Both the position numbers and the translations under genes were made by a program. This document shows positions 41,940-43,165 of a stretch of 43,165 nt of DNA, piece by piece. Under the pieces are notes generated by a model. That model was given only the letters and a program-made list of their open reading frames with translations, made no database searches and was not told the DNA's origin. Source of the DNA: a virus; IMG/VR virus record IMGVR_UViG_3300043398_000501, positions 1-43,165 of that record; one strand, 5' to 3'. Position 1 is the stretch's first letter. Each line of letters begins with the position of its first letter.

Positions 41940-42814
41940 CAGTCCCCCTTGATCCTCTTCGAGAGATACGGGGCACCGGTGCTCAGAGAAGTTCCGATCT
42001 TCGATGCCATGGTCGTAGCGTTAGTGGCGACGTAGGCCGTCAGAGTCGGTATGGCGGCTCCGATGGCGATCACATCGGTTAGCACGGTCAGCATATCGGC
42101 CAAGAATTCGAGGGTGAGCATGTACGGATGGATGGGTGGCGCAGATCCCCCTCCAAGCTCTATGGTGCCGGCGTTGATCTGGGCGGCCTTGGCGTTGAGC
42201 GCAGCCAGATCTCCGTTTCTCAGGGAGAGACCCGCCAATCCGCCCCTGTGGAGCAGGAGCACACCGTTGTCGTCCATGCAGAGAACGTCTCCACCGGGGC
42301 TCATCAGGAGAGCCTGGTTGGTGGATATCGATGCCATTCCACCGGTGGCGTTCCTCATCTGTACCGTGTCGTCAGTTCCGACACCGATGAAATTTCTGGT
42401 CTCTTCCTCGGAATCTGACCCGGCGGTGATGTACACGCCCAGCTCATCGTCGATGTACACTGAGTGACGGCCATCTCCCGATCTGGCCCCAGCCCTCTTG
42501 CCAGGTTTGGCCGAGATGAAATCCCAGGCCTGAGACGTGCCGATCCAAAAGAACGACTCATATCCGAACTGAACCACGGTCACCCTCGGTGGATTCCCCT
42601 CGAGCCCTCCATCTGGGTCGTCTGGATTCACCTCTGTGGGATTGGACTGCCAACCTCCGGCGTGACATCCTGGATACAGAGGCGGCACGAGGACCGGCAC
42701 CTCGTTGGCGCCGTACAATCCTGGGATCATGACCGACAAATGGCCAGGCAGTTCGGGATCCGGAGCCCCGTTCATCACTATCGCCTCGTAGAATCGTAGC
42801 TCCGGCACGCTCAT
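41939..42814 (-). CDS. Baseplate spike protein, gp5/gpV-like
   Basis: A 291-residue protein. The N-terminal 100 residues, APDPELPGHLSVMIPGLYG, then EVPVLVPPLYPGCH and VTVVQFGYESFFWIG, have the OB-fold pattern of phage spike proteins (gpV/gp5). The middle (about 130-220) shows strand repeats with GVYITAGSDSEEE, VQMRNATGGMASIS, LLMSPGGDVLCMDDNGVLLLHRG, as in the triple beta-helix of the spike. The C-terminus is a hydrophobic segment (LTLEFLADMLTVLTDVIAIGAAIPTL). It would form the central membrane-piercing needle under the gp27-like hub encoded on the other strand. No lysozyme domain is visible. Confidence 0.7.
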   Translation of the reverse strand: MSVPELRFYEAIVMNGAPDPELPGHLSVMIPGLYGANEVPVLVPPLYPGCHAGGWQSNPTEVNPDDPDGGLEGNPPRVTVVQFGYESFFWIGTSQAWDFISAKPGKRAGARSGDGRHSVYIDDELGVYITAGSDSEEETRNFIGVGTDDTVQMRNATGGMASISTNQALLMSPGGDVLCMDDNGVLLLHRGGLAGLSLRNGDLAALNAKAAQINAGTIELGGGSAPPIHPYMLTLEFLADMLTVLTDVIAIGAAIPTLTAYVATNATTMASKIGTSLSTGAPYLSKRIKGD

Positions 42815-42817
42815 ATG

Positions 42818-43165
42818 TCAGGCCTTCTTCTGGTGCTTCTTCATATCGAACTGGGTCTTGGCCATGAACGTCAGGTTGTACCCGAACGCACCCTTGACCG
42901 TCTTCTTGGCGTCGACCATCGATTCGGCCGGCCATCCCTTGAGGGCCGCCGAATGCATCAGGACACCTTCATCGTTGTTGGGCAGAACGCACTTGAGAGC
43001 AGAACTCCAGAAGCATCCCTCTGGAACTCCCGCGAACCCAACGGTTCCAGCGGGGAACGGCTGCTCGACGGGCGGCTGCTCGACGGGCGGCTGCTCGACG
43101 GGCGGCTGCTCGACGGGCGGCTGCTCGACGGGCGGCTGCTCGACGGGCGGCTGCTCGACGGGCGG
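42818..43165 (-). CDS. Partial gene: QPPVE-repeat protein with a conserved-looking C-terminal domain
   Basis: The stop is at 42818-42820 on the minus strand, and the frame stays open to the window edge, so the start is missing. The visible 115 residues begin with about seven copies of the pentapeptide QPPVE (ending EQPFPAG), a stiff proline-rich linker. The last 80 residues include GTVGFAGVPEGCFWSSALK, CVLPNNDEGVLMHSAAL and a basic end (MKKHQKKA). No family is recognised. It lies three bases upstream of the spike gene, so it may be another baseplate or hub protein. Confidence 0.7.
   Translation of the reverse strand, partial: PPVEQPPVEQPPVEQPPVEQPPVEQPPVEQPPVEQPFPAGTVGFAGVPEGCFWSSALKCVLPNNDEGVLMHSAALKGWPAESMVDAKKTVKGAFGYNLTFMAKTQFDMKKHQKKA
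43059..43165. repeat. 15-bp tandem repeat at the right edge (coding)
   Basis: The unit GGCTGCTCGACGGGC occurs about 7 times (43059-43163) and runs off the window. It is in frame with the minus-strand partial gene and encodes repeated QPPVE. It differs from the 31-bp repeat at the left edge, so the two ends are not a shared terminal repeat. Confidence 0.95.

Noticed and set aside
1-43165. tRNA or other structural RNA genes
   Set aside because: Scanning for T-arm motifs such as GGTTCGAATCC gave no convincing cloverleaf; a covariance search would be needed to exclude weak cases.
1-43165. Integrase, transposase or toxin-antitoxin genes
   Set aside because: No catalytic motifs of tyrosine or serine recombinases or DDE transposases and no paired small toxin-antitoxin arrangement were seen.

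Overview
This window looks like part of the genome of a large, GC-rich contractile-tailed bacteriophage (myovirus morphotype). It has HK97-type head genes, a sheath and tube pair, a tape measure behind a frameshifted tail assembly chaperone, hub and wedge baseplate genes, a terminase, and phage-encoded nucleotide and DNA metabolism. Genes are tightly packed, often overlapping by 4 bases (GTGA or ATGA), with Shine-Dalgarno sequences and many GTG or TTG starts. The host cannot be named from the sequence; it is probably a GC-rich bacterium. No portal, DNA polymerase, helicase or recognisable endolysin gene is present, and each end of the window lies in a different tandem repeat. I therefore read it as a fragment of a larger genome whose assembly stopped at repeats.

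Plus strand, 1-21552: a five-copy 31-bp tandem repeat is followed by four small genes (one like phage pyrimidine-dimer glycosylases, one with a winged-helix look). The head module comes next: XkdF-like protease, putative scaffold, major capsid protein, and small capsid-associated and head-tail joining proteins. The tail module follows: terminator-like genes, sheath, tube, chaperone with its -1 frameshift extension, tape measure, and two hub proteins. Two small membrane proteins that may act in lysis close the strand.

Minus strand, 43165-21553 (read right to left): a partial proline-repeat gene opens the strand. Then come a gp5/gpV-like spike protein, a proline-rich protein made of two almost identical 42-residue copies, a gp25-like wedge protein, a gpJ-like protein, a gpI-like protein, a 1,106-residue beta-helix spike, terminase large subunit with two zinc ribbons, and four fibre-like proteins. 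After a probable promoter come NAD-dependent DNA ligase, two small membrane proteins, a FEN-type 5'-3' exonuclease and a long two-part ThyX-like protein. After a second probable promoter come class II ribonucleotide reductase and a signal-peptide/tail-anchor protein. The strands meet tail to tail at 21552/21553 with no gap.

The genes fit a lytic programme: NrdJ and the ThyX-like protein would supply deoxynucleotides, the exonuclease and ligase would process replication intermediates, terminase would package DNA, and the two structural blocks would build head, tail and adsorption apparatus. The most notable sequence-level signals are a complete programmed -1 frameshift site (slippery CCCTTTC, 6-nt spacer, stem-loop) in the tail chaperone, the XkdF elements split over two genes in swapped order, the recent duplication in the proline-rich baseplate-cluster protein, two zinc ribbons in terminase, and a sharp arginine codon contrast between the capsid gene and its neighbours.
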